From: Rhodococcus rhodnii
GTDB lineage: Bacteria > Actinomycetota > Actinomycetes > Mycobacteriales > Pseudonocardiaceae
Assembly: GCA_000720375.1 (NCBI GenBank)
Contig: JOAA01000013.1
Coordinates: 124,001 to 188,000 of the forward strand
Reading direction: 5' to 3'
Length of the DNA stretch: 64,000 nt
Shown here: piece after piece, positions 15,603 to 23,562 of the stretch
How the letters are laid out: every line of letters starts with the position of its first letter
Position numbering within the stretch: position 1 is the first letter of the stretch
Made by a program: the position numbers and the translations under genes
The notes under the pieces: model-generated
Database searches by the model: none
The model's input: only the letters and a program-made list of their open reading frames with translations
What the model was told of the DNA's origin: nothing

Positions 15603-18233
15603 GTGGGCGTACGGTTCGAGATCCTCGGTCCGGTCAGGATCTGGGTGGACGGCGCCGAGGCGGACGTCGGCCCGCCGACGCAAGTGTCACTGTTGAGCCT
15701 GCTGCTGATCCGGGCTGGGCAGCCGGTGACCATGACTGAGATCGTGGACGCGCTGTGGGATGACGATCCGCCTCGAACGGCGGTCAACATCGTGCACCGC
15801 TCAGTGGGTGCGTTGCGGCGGTTGACCGATCCAAGTCTGCCTGCCAGGGCGACAGGACGGTTGCTGTTGCCGAGTTCCAGTGGATATCGGCTGGTGGTCA
15901 CCGCCGATACGCTTGATCTGCTGCGCTTTCGCCAGTTGCGGGCGGCGGAGGCGTTCACGGAGGCGCTCGCGTTGTGGCGTGGGCCAGTCGCCGAACGCGT
16001 CGCCCCGAATGTGCGCAGCCGCCCGGAGTTCGAGGCGGTGACGCACGAATACCTTGCTGTGCTTGGCGAAGCGGTCGACGCCGGGGCGGCGACAGAGGTT
16101 CTGCCAATGCTCCGGCAGGCGGCACAAGAACATCCGCTGGACGAGCCGCTGCAGGCCAAGCTGATCGCGGCGTTGGTCGCGACCGGAAAACACCAGGAAG
16201 CCCGCAGTGTCTACGAGGCCGTGCGCGATCGCCTGGCTGATTCGGTGGGTGTGGATCCCGGGCCGGAACTGCGTCGCGCGCTCAGGCAACCTCGTGTCGT
16301 CCCGTCACAGTTGCCTGCCGATCTGCCTGAGTTCAGCGGGCGCGAAGAAGAAATCGCCAATGCGATGGCTCTGCTCAAGGTGCGCGCGCCCGCCACGACA
16401 TGTCTGGCCATTTCGGGAATGGCCGGGGTCGGCAAGACTACCCTGGCCGTCCATTTCGCACACAAGATAGCCGAACGCTTTCCAGACGGCCTGCTCTACG
16501 TACATATGCGGGGTTACGGAGCCGATGTACTGAGCAGCGGTGAGGCGCTCGGGATCTTGCTTGAGGCAATAGGCGTCCCGTCGCAGCGCGTGCCGGATGG
16601 CCTTGACGGCCGGACAGCGTTGTATCGCAGCATGCTCGCCGGTAAAAGGGTTCTTGTTGTCGTTGATGATGCCCGCGGCGCTGAACACGCGCGGCCGCTG
16701 CTGCCCGGAACCGCGGACGCGATGGTGATTGTGACGAGCCGCGACCGGCTCGTGGGCTTGGTCGCCAGAAACGGCGCGCATCCGATTGTCCTTGGGCTGC
16801 CCACGTCGGACGAGGCCCTGGATCTGTTGGCACGCCTCATCGGCGCCTCGGGTGTCACCGCCGAACCCGAGGCGGCACGGGAGATCGTCCTCCACTGTGG
16901 ACGCCTTCCGCTGGCGCTCGGTGTCGTGGCGGCGCGCGTGACGGCGTGGCCCAGTTTGCGGCTCACTGACATCGCTTCACAGCTACGCACAGACCGCCTG
17001 GCCGCACTCGACAGCGACGAAGCCGACGTGCGGACGGTGTTCTCGTGGTCGTACCACGCGGTCAGCCCGGACGCTGCCCGGATGTACCGGCTGCTCTCGG
17101 TGCATCCGGGCGGATACATCAGCGGCGCGGCCGCCGCCAGCCTCGCGGGTCTCCCGCTGAACCGGGCCAACGCCGTACTCGCGGAACTGTCACGGGCGCA
17201 CCTGGTCAACGAGCGACTCCCGGACCGGTACCTCTTCCACGACCTGGTCCGCGCACACGCGGCCGAACTGGTGTCCGAGGAGGAAGCAGGGGAGGCGGAA
17301 GCCCGTTTGGTCTGTCACTACTTGCATTCCGCGCGTGCCGCGTCCACGCTTCTCTACGCCTACTGGTACAGGAGCTACTCAGGCCCGGAAATGCCCCATG
17401 AAGGCGTGACGGTGATGAAGTTCGCCGACAACCAGCAAGCCGAAGCGTGGCTGAGGAGCGAGCTGTCGGCGTTGCTGGCCGTGGCAGGACAAACGCGTGG
17501 GAGGTTGGCCGCGGCGATCGAGATTTTCCTCGACCGGCAAGGGCGCTGGCACGACCAAGTCACTCTGCAACGTGACGCGTTGGCCTCCGCGGACGATGCC
17601 CGGGGACGTGCGCGTGCCCACCGGGCGCTGGGTTTTGCCTTGGGGCGCCTGGACGACTTCGACGCCGCCGACTCCCACCTGGCCGAGGCGTTCATCCTGT
17701 TCGACTCGCTCAATGACCTGGACGGTGTCGCGATCACCAACCGCTATCAGGCTTTCCTCGCCAACCGGCGAACAAGGTACGACCAAGCATTGGAGTTCTA
17801 CGAACACGCTCTCGAATGCTACGTGGCCACCAGTGACGGACGCGGCCAGGCGACTGTCCACAATGAAGTCGGATGGACCCACATCCTCGCAGGCGACTAC
17901 ACCAAAGCCCTCAGTGAGTGCGAACTTGCCGTGTCGATGCAGGAAAGGCTCGGCAACGCCAACGGCGAAGCGTCCGCTTCGGACAGTGTGGGATACGCAT
18001 ACCACCACCTCGGCCAGGACGTCGAAGCGATCCGGTGGTACGAACGGGCACTGCGGATCTACCGCCGGATCAACGACGTCTTCCTGGAAGCCGACACGCT
18101 TCGCCACATCGGCGAGGCGCACCAAGCACTAGGCAACGAGCACGAGGCCAAAACCGTGCTGCGTCAGGCGTTGGAGATCCTGGAGGAACTCGGCCACCCG
18201 GACGCTGAACAGGTCCGCGCCCAACTCAGCTGA
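15603..18233 (+). CDS. AfsR/SARP-family regulator (OmpR-type DNA-binding, BTAD, NB-ARC, TPR)
   Basis: A protein of about 876 residues with the full large-SARP layout. The OmpR-like winged helix begins MGVRFEILGPVRIW and runs to about residue 100. A bacterial transcriptional activation domain covers about 105-245 (ending VDPGPELRRAL). The NB-ARC ATPase has its P-loop SGMAGVGKTT near 271-280 and Walker B RVLVVVDDARG near 348-358. TPR repeats occupy roughly 640-870 (pairs such as YDQALEFYEHALECY). GTG at 15603 gives the canonical N-terminus; GTG at 15516 would add 29 unrelated residues, and no strong ribosome site separates the choices. SARPs activate secondary-metabolite operons, and the divergent oxygenase operon is the natural target. 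Its last bases overlap the convergent DUF6010 gene. Confidence 0.9.
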   Translation: MGVRFEILGPVRIWVDGAEADVGPPTQVSLLSLLLIRAGQPVTMTEIVDALWDDDPPRTAVNIVHRSVGALRRLTDPSLPARATGRLLLPSSSGYRLVVTADTLDLLRFRQLRAAEAFTEALALWRGPVAERVAPNVRSRPEFEAVTHEYLAVLGEAVDAGAATEVLPMLRQAAQEHPLDEPLQAKLIAALVATGKHQEARSVYEAVRDRLADSVGVDPGPELRRALRQPRVVPSQLPADLPEFSGREEEIANAMALLKVRAPATTCLAISGMAGVGKTTLAVHFAHKIAERFPDGLLYVHMRGYGADVLSSGEALGILLEAIGVPSQRVPDGLDGRTALYRSMLAGKRVLVVVDDARGAEHARPLLPGTADAMVIVTSRDRLVGLVARNGAHPIVLGLPTSDEALDLLARLIGASGVTAEPEAAREIVLHCGRLPLALGVVAARVTAWPSLRLTDIASQLRTDRLAALDSDEADVRTVFSWSYHAVSPDAARMYRLLSVHPGGYISGAAAASLAGLPLNRANAVLAELSRAHLVNERLPDRYLFHDLVRAHAAELVSEEEAGEAEARLVCHYLHSARAASTLLYAYWYRSYSGPEMPHEGVTVMKFADNQQAEAWLRSELSALLAVAGQTRGRLAAAIEIFLDRQGRWHDQVTLQRDALASADDARGRARAHRALGFALGRLDDFDAADSHLAEAFILFDSLNDLDGVAITNRYQAFLANRRTRYDQALEFYEHALECYVATSDGRGQATVHNEVGWTHILAGDYTKALSECELAVSMQERLGNANGEASASDSVGYAYHHLGQDVEAIRWYERALRIYRRINDVFLEADTLRHIGEAHQALGNEHEAKTVLRQALEILEELGHPDAEQVRAQLS

Positions 18234-18627
18234 CCTGGTGCTGACGGCCTTTCGCGAGCGTGAACACGGACGGGCCACCCGCGAAGCACCAAATGGCGAT
18301 GACCGGATCGCAGATGGCACAACCCAGGCTGGAGTCGTGTGCGAACGGGACGATCGGTGCACCTTTGATGTGGTGCACGATGTCCCATCCGGTGTGCAAC
18401 AGCCATGCGATGCCGATCCACGTCCAGGAGTCGAGGCCACGGAAAGCGCAGTACGTGGCGACGGACACGAAGGCGAACTCCCATGGCCCCATCGCGCCTG
18501 CGCTGAGGTACGCCGCGCCGGCCCCGGCGACGAAGATGGCGTTGAACCGGCGCCGGTGTGCGTCGGGTATCAGCGAACTCAACGTGACAAAGGCGAGGCC
18601 GATGAGGATGGGGGCGACGACGGTCAT
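18226..18627 (-). CDS. DUF6010 family small membrane protein
   Basis: A 133-residue protein with four to five hydrophobic segments, starting MTVVAPILIGLAFVTL. It includes a conserved HTGWDIVHHIKGAPIVPF stretch with histidines and an Asp next to a predicted membrane face, then CAICDPVIAIW. It matches the DUF6010 family, whose function is unknown. The stop overlaps the end of the convergent SARP gene by 8 bp. There is no operon partner: the next upstream gene on the strand is the lyase, whose stop lies 75 bp away beyond the start and reads in the same direction, so co-transcription from it is possible but unproven. Confidence 0.7.
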   Translation of the reverse strand: MTVVAPILIGLAFVTLSSLIPDAHRRRFNAIFVAGAGAAYLSAGAMGPWEFAFVSVATYCAFRGLDSWTWIGIAWLLHTGWDIVHHIKGAPIVPFAHDSSLGCAICDPVIAIWCFAGGPSVFTLAKGRQHQVS

Positions 18628-18702
18628 GCCGGTAACCCTAGAAAGGCCACTCAGGACGCAACATCCCGTTTCTCGCCAGATGCCAACGGAATCCCGCCAG
18701 GC

Positions 18703-19470
18703 CTACTGCGGCGCGACGTAACGGGCGTTGCGGTCGACGCTCTGGTAGATGTCCGCGGCTATCGGCTGGCGCAGCTCCTCGGCGAGATGCCCGAGAAGCC
18801 CGGCAGTACGGGCGAGCAACGCGAAGCCCCGGAGCAGTTCCACCGGCAAGCCGAGATCAGCCAGCGCGGCACCGCATACCCCGGCACCGTTCAAGGGCAG
18901 CGCCCGGCCGAGAACCTCCGGTGCGACCCGGCCGACAGCCTCGAACAAAGCCAAGTGCGGCCCGTAAACGGACTCCTCCCGGGCAATCCGGATGATCACC
19001 GGTGTCCGGGGATCCTGCTGCTTGTGCACGGGATGCCCAAGCCCGGGCACGAACTTCCCGGAACGCGAGGCGATGGCCACACGAGCCAACTCGTCCCACT
19101 CGTCTTGCGTTGTCGGCGTTGGGTTTGCGCGAAGCACCTCGGCAAGGAACCGGCCGGTGTCCTCGGTGACGCCCAGAAACCGCGACCCGCCGCCGAGCAG
19201 GCCCGCGGCCAACGCGCCCTGGATCGACTCCGGCGCGGACAGCAGCGTCATCCGGGCCGCGATCGCGGTCGGCGTGAAGCCGTGGTCGGCCAACGCCACC
19301 AGGACCGCCTCGAACAGCCTGGCCTCGCCCGCGTTCGGCCGTCGCTGGGTCACCAGCCAGAACGCCAGCTCACCGAAACCCACCTTGCCCATCAGGTCCT
19401 CGGTCAGGTTCTGGCCGAGGAGGCTGATCGTGGTCGCATCCGACGTGCCGATCGAGGTGGGGTAGGTCAT
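18703..19470 (-). CDS. citrate-synthase-fold lyase, citryl-CoA-lyase-like
   Basis: A 255-residue short citrate-synthase-superfamily protein annotated in this family as citryl-CoA lyase, which cleaves an acyl-CoA such as citryl-CoA to acetyl-CoA and an oxo-acid. Recognisable elements are ADHGFTPTAIAARM (61-74), the GALAAGLLGGGSRFLG loop (85-100) and GLGHPVHKQQDPR (143-155), equivalent to the CoA/substrate-binding region of citrate synthase. It is much shorter than true citrate synthase (about 370-430 aa). ATG at 19470 has AAGGAGACC just upstream and overlaps the stop of the CoA-transferase as ATGA. The pair therefore probably acts in sequence: CoA transfer to a hydroxy-tricarboxylate or citramalate-like acid, then cleavage (inference). 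Confidence 0.8.
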   Translation of the reverse strand: MTYPTSIGTSDATTISLLGQNLTEDLMGKVGFGELAFWLVTQRRPNAGEARLFEAVLVALADHGFTPTAIAARMTLLSAPESIQGALAAGLLGGGSRFLGVTEDTGRFLAEVLRANPTPTTQDEWDELARVAIASRSGKFVPGLGHPVHKQQDPRTPVIIRIAREESVYGPHLALFEAVGRVAPEVLGRALPLNGAGVCGAALADLGLPVELLRGFALLARTAGLLGHLAEELRQPIAADIYQSVDRNARYVAPQ

Positions 19471-20600
19471 CTGGTCTCCTTGAGCCATGCGCGGATCTCC
19501 GAACCGTGTTCGTCCAGACCGGGTGGGGGCAGGTCATGGCGAGTCCTGGTGGCACTGAACGTAATCGGATTGCGGATCATCGGCAGCTCGTCGACGGTGA
19601 CCACCGGATCAAGCCCGAGCTCGTCGGCCAATGCCACGCCACCGTCGACGTGGTTGATCGGGCCACATGGGACACCCGCGGCGGTCAGGCGCTTGAACCA
19701 CTCGTCGGCCGGGCGCTCGCGGAGTTTCGAGACCAGCAATGGCCGCAACGCGGCCCTGTTGTGCGTACGGGCTTCGTTGGAGGCGAACCGTGGATCGTCC
19801 AGCAGCTCCACCAAACCCAGCTCGTGGCACAGTTTCCGGAACTGGCCGTCGTTCCCGGCGATCACGATCAGGTCCTTGTCCGCAGTCGGCAAGGGCTCGT
19901 AGGGAAACAGGCTGGGATGGGCGTTCCCCATGCGATGCGGCACGACCCCGCCGGACACGTAGGCGGATGTGTGGTTCACGAGGGCGGACAGCGCCGACGA
20001 CAACAGGTTGACCTCGACGTGCTGTCCCGCGCCCGTGGCGTTGCGGTGGTTGAGGGCCGCCAGGATGCCGATGGTCGCGTGCATTCCGGTCATCACGTCG
20101 AACACGGATATCCCGGCCCGATACGGCGGCCCGTCCGCGTCGCCGGTCAGGCTCATCAGACCTGAGGCTGCCTGAACGAGCAGGTCATAGCCGGGCAGGG
20201 AAGCACCGGCGCCGCTGCCGAAACCGCTGATCGACGCGTAGATCAGGGCCGGGTTGTGCTCGCTGACGGTCTCGTAGTCCAGGCCGAACCGGGCCAGCCC
20301 GCCGGGCTTGAAGTTCTCGATCATGATGTCGGCGCGGGCGGCGAGCTCCTTGGCCAGGCGGAGGTCCTCGTCGTCGCCGAAGTCCAGGGCGATCGAGCGC
20401 TTGTTCCGGTTGATCCCGAGGTAGTACGTGGACACGCCGTCGCGGGCAGGCGGCACCCAGGTCCGGGTGTCGTCCCCGCCGGGCGACTCCACCTTGACCA
20501 CCTCGGCGCCGAGGTCGGCCAGCAGCATCGTGGCGTACGGGCCTGCCAGGATCCGGGAGAAGTCCGCGATCAGCAGTCCGTCGAGCGGGCCATGGCGCAT
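19467..20600 (-). CDS. CaiB/BaiF family (type III) CoA-transferase
   Basis: A 377-residue class III CoA-transferase moving CoA between carboxylic acids. The N-terminal Rossmann block reads LLIADFSRILAGPYATMLLA (9-28) with the adjacent VVKVESPGGDDTR. IENFKPG (94-100) binds CoA, and the catalytic aspartate is Asp139 in PGYDLLVQA. ATG at 20600 is selected by a strong GAGGAGG five to eight bases before it; the Met six codons earlier lies within that ribosome site. It is coupled by an ATGA overlap to the lyase downstream and is divergent from the ring-cleavage dioxygenase. A 14-bp inverted repeat lies only 12 bp in front of its start codon, so repression there would be effective. Confidence 0.87.
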   Translation of the reverse strand: MRHGPLDGLLIADFSRILAGPYATMLLADLGAEVVKVESPGGDDTRTWVPPARDGVSTYYLGINRNKRSIALDFGDDEDLRLAKELAARADIMIENFKPGGLARFGLDYETVSEHNPALIYASISGFGSGAGASLPGYDLLVQAASGLMSLTGDADGPPYRAGISVFDVMTGMHATIGILAALNHRNATGAGQHVEVNLLSSALSALVNHTSAYVSGGVVPHRMGNAHPSLFPYEPLPTADKDLIVIAGNDGQFRKLCHELGLVELLDDPRFASNEARTHNRAALRPLLVSKLRERPADEWFKRLTAAGVPCGPINHVDGGVALADELGLDPVVTVDELPMIRNPITFSATRTRHDLPPPGLDEHGSEIRAWLKETR

Positions 20601-20611
20601 CTCTTCCTCCT

Positions 20612-20625
20612 CGGACATGTGTCCG
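20612..20625. promoter_or_regulatory. inverted repeat CGGACATGTGTCCG, candidate IclR operator copy 1
   Basis: CGGACA and TGTCCG arms with a two-base centre lie immediately upstream of the CoA-transferase. The same CGGAC-N4-GTCCG pattern recurs once more in this 125-bp divergent region, near the dioxygenase start. Confidence 0.5.
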
Positions 20626-20697
20626 TCTATCGTACAGCTAGGTCAGGATAACTCGGCCTTGCCTCAGATGCTGCCGAGGAACAGAATGTTCGCGTGC

Positions 20698-20711
20698 CGG
20701 ACCACTGTCCG
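20698..20711. promoter_or_regulatory. inverted repeat CGGACCACTGTCCG, candidate IclR operator copy 2
   Basis: The second copy of CGGAC-N4-GTCCG is 15 bp upstream of the dioxygenase ATG, between promoter and ribosome site. Two copies, one beside each divergent start, suit control by the IclR regulator encoded downstream (inference). Confidence 0.5.
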
Positions 20712-20725
20712 AAACGAGGAGACCG

Positions 20726-21589
20726 ATGGCTTTCGTCAACGAGGACAACATCACTGATCTCGCGGTCCAGCGTTGGGCCACGGCACACGAGCCACGGACG
20801 GCCGAGCTGATCACCGCCCTCGTGCGGCACCTGCACGACTTCGCCCGCGAGGTGCGGCTCACCGAGCGGGAGTGGGCGGCGGCGATGAACTGGCTGGCCG
20901 CGACCGGCCGGATCACCGACGACAAACGGCAGGAGTTCATCCTGGCGTCCGATGTGCTCGGGTTGAGCACGCTGGTAGTCCAGCTGAACAACCGGTTCGG
21001 CGAGAAGGCGACGCCTGCCACCGTGCTCGGACCGTTCCACATCGACGGGTCCCCGCCCGCGCAGTTCGGGCACGACATGTCCGACGGAATCGCCGGGACT
21101 CCGTTGTTCATCACCGGCACGGTGACCGACACCGGCGGAAACCCGTTGCCAGGGGCCGTGTTGGACGTCTGGCAGGCAGACGCGGACGGCGCGTACGAGG
21201 CCCAGTTGCCCGACATCGATGAGGCCCGGCTGCGCGCGAAGTACCGCACCAGACAGGACGGCAGCTACTGCGTCCGCACGATCGCACCGCGCGGCTACGC
21301 GATCCCGATGGACGGCCCGGTCGGCGCGCTGATCAGCCAGACCGACATCAGCCACTTCCGGCCCGCGCACGTCCATTTCCTGATCGACGAACCCGGGCAC
21401 CGCAAGCTGATCACGCACCTGTTCCAGGAAGGCTCCGAATACCTGGACACGGACGTCGTCTTCGGCACCAAGGACGCGCTGGTGATCCCGTTCGCCGAGA
21501 AACCGGCCGGGCCGGCACCCGACGGGCGGGACCTGGACCGGCCGTATCTGCACGCGACCTTCGACTTCGTGCTCGAGCCGGCACCATGA
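20726..21589 (+). CDS. intradiol ring-cleavage dioxygenase (catechol/hydroxyquinol 1,2-dioxygenase type)
   Basis: A 287-residue non-haem Fe(III) dioxygenase that opens a catecholic ring between the two hydroxyls to give a muconate or maleylacetate-type product. The N-terminal helical dimerisation domain covers about 5-95. LGPF (101-104) opens the catalytic beta-sandwich. The four iron ligands are Tyr157 (DGAYEAQ), Tyr191 (PRGYAIP), His215 and His217 (RPAHVHFLI). Arg212 next to the histidines is the usual substrate-polarising arginine. Length and N-terminal domain fit hydroxyquinol or catechol 1,2-dioxygenases better than protocatechuate 3,4-dioxygenase. No maleylacetate reductase or muconate cycloisomerase is seen in the window. 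It is first in a plus-strand operon with DoxX, amidohydrolase and IclR genes. Confidence 0.9.
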   Translation: MAFVNEDNITDLAVQRWATAHEPRTAELITALVRHLHDFAREVRLTEREWAAAMNWLAATGRITDDKRQEFILASDVLGLSTLVVQLNNRFGEKATPATVLGPFHIDGSPPAQFGHDMSDGIAGTPLFITGTVTDTGGNPLPGAVLDVWQADADGAYEAQLPDIDEARLRAKYRTRQDGSYCVRTIAPRGYAIPMDGPVGALISQTDISHFRPAHVHFLIDEPGHRKLITHLFQEGSEYLDTDVVFGTKDALVIPFAEKPAGPAPDGRDLDRPYLHATFDFVLEPAP

Positions 21590-22077
21590 ACCTCGCACTG
21601 TTGCTGCTGCGCCTGCTGCTGGCCGGCCTGCTGGTCGGGCACAGCATGCAGAAACTGCGTGGCTGGTTCGGCGGCCTCGGCCCGAGAGGACACGGGCAGA
21701 TCTTCGAGGAGTGGGGCTTCGTACCGGGCGTGCGCATGGCTGTGCTCGCTGGGACGATGGAACTGCTTGGGGCGGCGTCGATCGCGGCGGGCTTCCTGAC
21801 ACCCGGCGGGTCCGCGGTCGTGATCGGCACGATGGCGGTCGCCGCGGCCGCCACTGTCCACAACGGATTCTGGGCGAACAAGGGCGGCTGCGAGGTGCCG
21901 TTCGTCTACGGCGCGCTGGCCGCGGTGATCGGGTTCAGCGGCCCGGGGGAGTGGTCGCTGGATCACGCTCTGGGCCTGTCGTGGAACTTCTGGTGGGGCT
22001 TGGCGGCGCTCGTGGTCGGGCTTGTCGCCGCGGTGCCCCCGATCGTCTTGCGTTTGCGAGTACTCACATCGAGGTGA
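21586..22077 (+). CDS. DoxX family membrane protein
   Basis: A 163-residue integral membrane protein with four hydrophobic helices, beginning with a helix from MNLALLLLRLLLAGLL and the DoxX-typical GHSMQKLRGWFGG segment. DoxX proteins are small membrane components linked to redox or stress functions. Several occur beside aromatic-degradation enzymes, but their reaction is not settled. The start overlaps the dioxygenase stop as ATGA, so the two are translationally coupled. The stop is five bases before the amidohydrolase ATG. Confidence 0.85.
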   Translation: MNLALLLLRLLLAGLLVGHSMQKLRGWFGGLGPRGHGQIFEEWGFVPGVRMAVLAGTMELLGAASIAAGFLTPGGSAVVIGTMAVAAAATVHNGFWANKGGCEVPFVYGALAAVIGFSGPGEWSLDHALGLSWNFWWGLAALVVGLVAAVPPIVLRLRVLTSR

Positions 22078-22082
22078 CTGAG

Positions 22083-23519
22083 ATGCAACCTGGCAGACCG
22101 ATCCTGTTCCGCAACGGCACAGTCCTGTCCATGGACCCCGCGATCGGCGTCATCGAAGGCGGCGACGTGCTGGTCCGGGGACAGCAGATCGAACGGGTCG
22201 GACGCGACCTGCCCGCGCCGGACGACGCCGAGATCATCGACGCCAGCGGTGGGATCCTGATGCCCGGCATGATCGACACCCACCGGCACATGTGGCAGAC
22301 GGCCATGCGCGGGTTCGGCGCGGACTGGACCCTGACGCAGTACTTCGTGTTCTACTACCTCAACTGGGGCAAGATCTTCCGCCCCGAGGACATCTACGCG
22401 GGCAACCTGCTGTCGGCGATCGAATCGCTGGACGCGGGCGTCACCACGACCGTCGACTGGTCACACGGCCTGCGCACGCCGGAACACGGCGACGCCGCGG
22501 TCGAAGCCTTCCGCGCAGTCCCGGGAAGATTCGTGCTCGCGTACGGCAATCTGCTCGGCGCACCATGGGAATGGTCGAACTCACCGGAGTTTCGCTCCTT
22601 TGTGGACCGTAACTCCTGGGACGACATGCTCGGCCTGCAGATGGCCTTCGACGTCACGGGTGACGCGGCTTTCCCGGAGAAGGGCGCCTTCGAGGCCGCA
22701 CGCGAGCTCGACCTGCGGGTCACCACGCACGCCGGGGTCTGGGGCGCGACCACCGACGACAGCATCGCGCTGATGTGGGACAACGGTTTCATGACCCCGA
22801 AGGTCACCTACGTACACGCGAGCACGCTCAGCCCGGACTCGTACCACCGGATCGCGGCGTCCGGCGGCTCGGTGTCCATCGCGACGGAAAGCGAACAGAG
22901 CGCGGGCCAGGGTTACCCGACCAGCTGGCAACTGCGGAAGTACGGCATTCCGGCGTCGCTGTCGATGGACACGAGCGTGTGGTGGAGCGGCGACCTGTTC
23001 TCGGCGATGCGTGCGACGCTGTCGGCCGACCGGTCCCGTGAACACCTCGAAGCACAGAACGCGGGCGAAACCGTGGTGCACAACAGCCTTCGCGCCGAAC
23101 AGGTCGTCGAGTGGGCGACCATGGGCGGCGCGCGCACGCTCGGCCTCGAGGACGTCATCGGCTCACTCACGCCCGGCAAGAAGGCCGACGTCGTGCTGAT
23201 CAAGAACGATCGTTCGCCGGTGATGTTCCCGATCCTGCACCCGTACGGTCACGTCGTCTTCCAGGCCGGCCGTGGTGACGTGCACACCGTGCTGGTGAAC
23301 GGGAAAGTCGTGAAGCACCAGCACGAACTGGTCGGGATCGACCTGGCCAAGGCACGCAGCGCGGTCACCGCCACCGTCGAGTTCGCCCGGCGCGAGATGG
23401 GCGGGCAGGAGTGGAACGCGTGCATGAACCCGGAGATCCCGGCCACGGATGTGATTGCCAACCCGTACACCTACACCGACTACAAGGGACAGGGCGTTGC
23501 CGTGCGCAGCGACTCCTGA
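22083..23519 (+). CDS. amidohydrolase family protein (ATZ/TRZ-like deaminase/hydrolase)
   Basis: A 478-residue metal-dependent hydrolase of the amidohydrolase superfamily. The beta-sandwich N-terminus runs to about residue 60, then the metal HxH is His67/His69 in DTHRHMW. Later ligands are the His in TTHAGVWG (about 216), the His in YVHAST (about 243) and the Asp in SMDTSVWW (about 297). The composite sandwich closes with GKKADVVLI near 382. Relatives hydrolyse amino or chloro groups of heterocycles such as s-triazines and purines; one that removes an amino group before ring hydroxylation would fit upstream of an intradiol dioxygenase (inference). ATG at 22083 has GAGGTGACTGAG before it. A long in-frame extension upstream overlaps the DoxX gene and is not coding. 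Confidence 0.87.
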   Translation: MQPGRPILFRNGTVLSMDPAIGVIEGGDVLVRGQQIERVGRDLPAPDDAEIIDASGGILMPGMIDTHRHMWQTAMRGFGADWTLTQYFVFYYLNWGKIFRPEDIYAGNLLSAIESLDAGVTTTVDWSHGLRTPEHGDAAVEAFRAVPGRFVLAYGNLLGAPWEWSNSPEFRSFVDRNSWDDMLGLQMAFDVTGDAAFPEKGAFEAARELDLRVTTHAGVWGATTDDSIALMWDNGFMTPKVTYVHASTLSPDSYHRIAASGGSVSIATESEQSAGQGYPTSWQLRKYGIPASLSMDTSVWWSGDLFSAMRATLSADRSREHLEAQNAGETVVHNSLRAEQVVEWATMGGARTLGLEDVIGSLTPGKKADVVLIKNDRSPVMFPILHPYGHVVFQAGRGDVHTVLVNGKVVKHQHELVGIDLAKARSAVTATVEFARREMGGQEWNACMNPEIPATDVIANPYTYTDYKGQGVAVRSDS

Positions 23520-23562
23520 TGGGTACCCTGACCATCCGTAAGCAGCGGCGTGAGGAGAGCGG

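Noticed and set aside
21711..22082. Upstream extension of the amidohydrolase frame
   Set aside because: It overlaps the DoxX gene in another frame and reads as Arg/Gly-rich shadow; ATG 22083 has a ribosome site.
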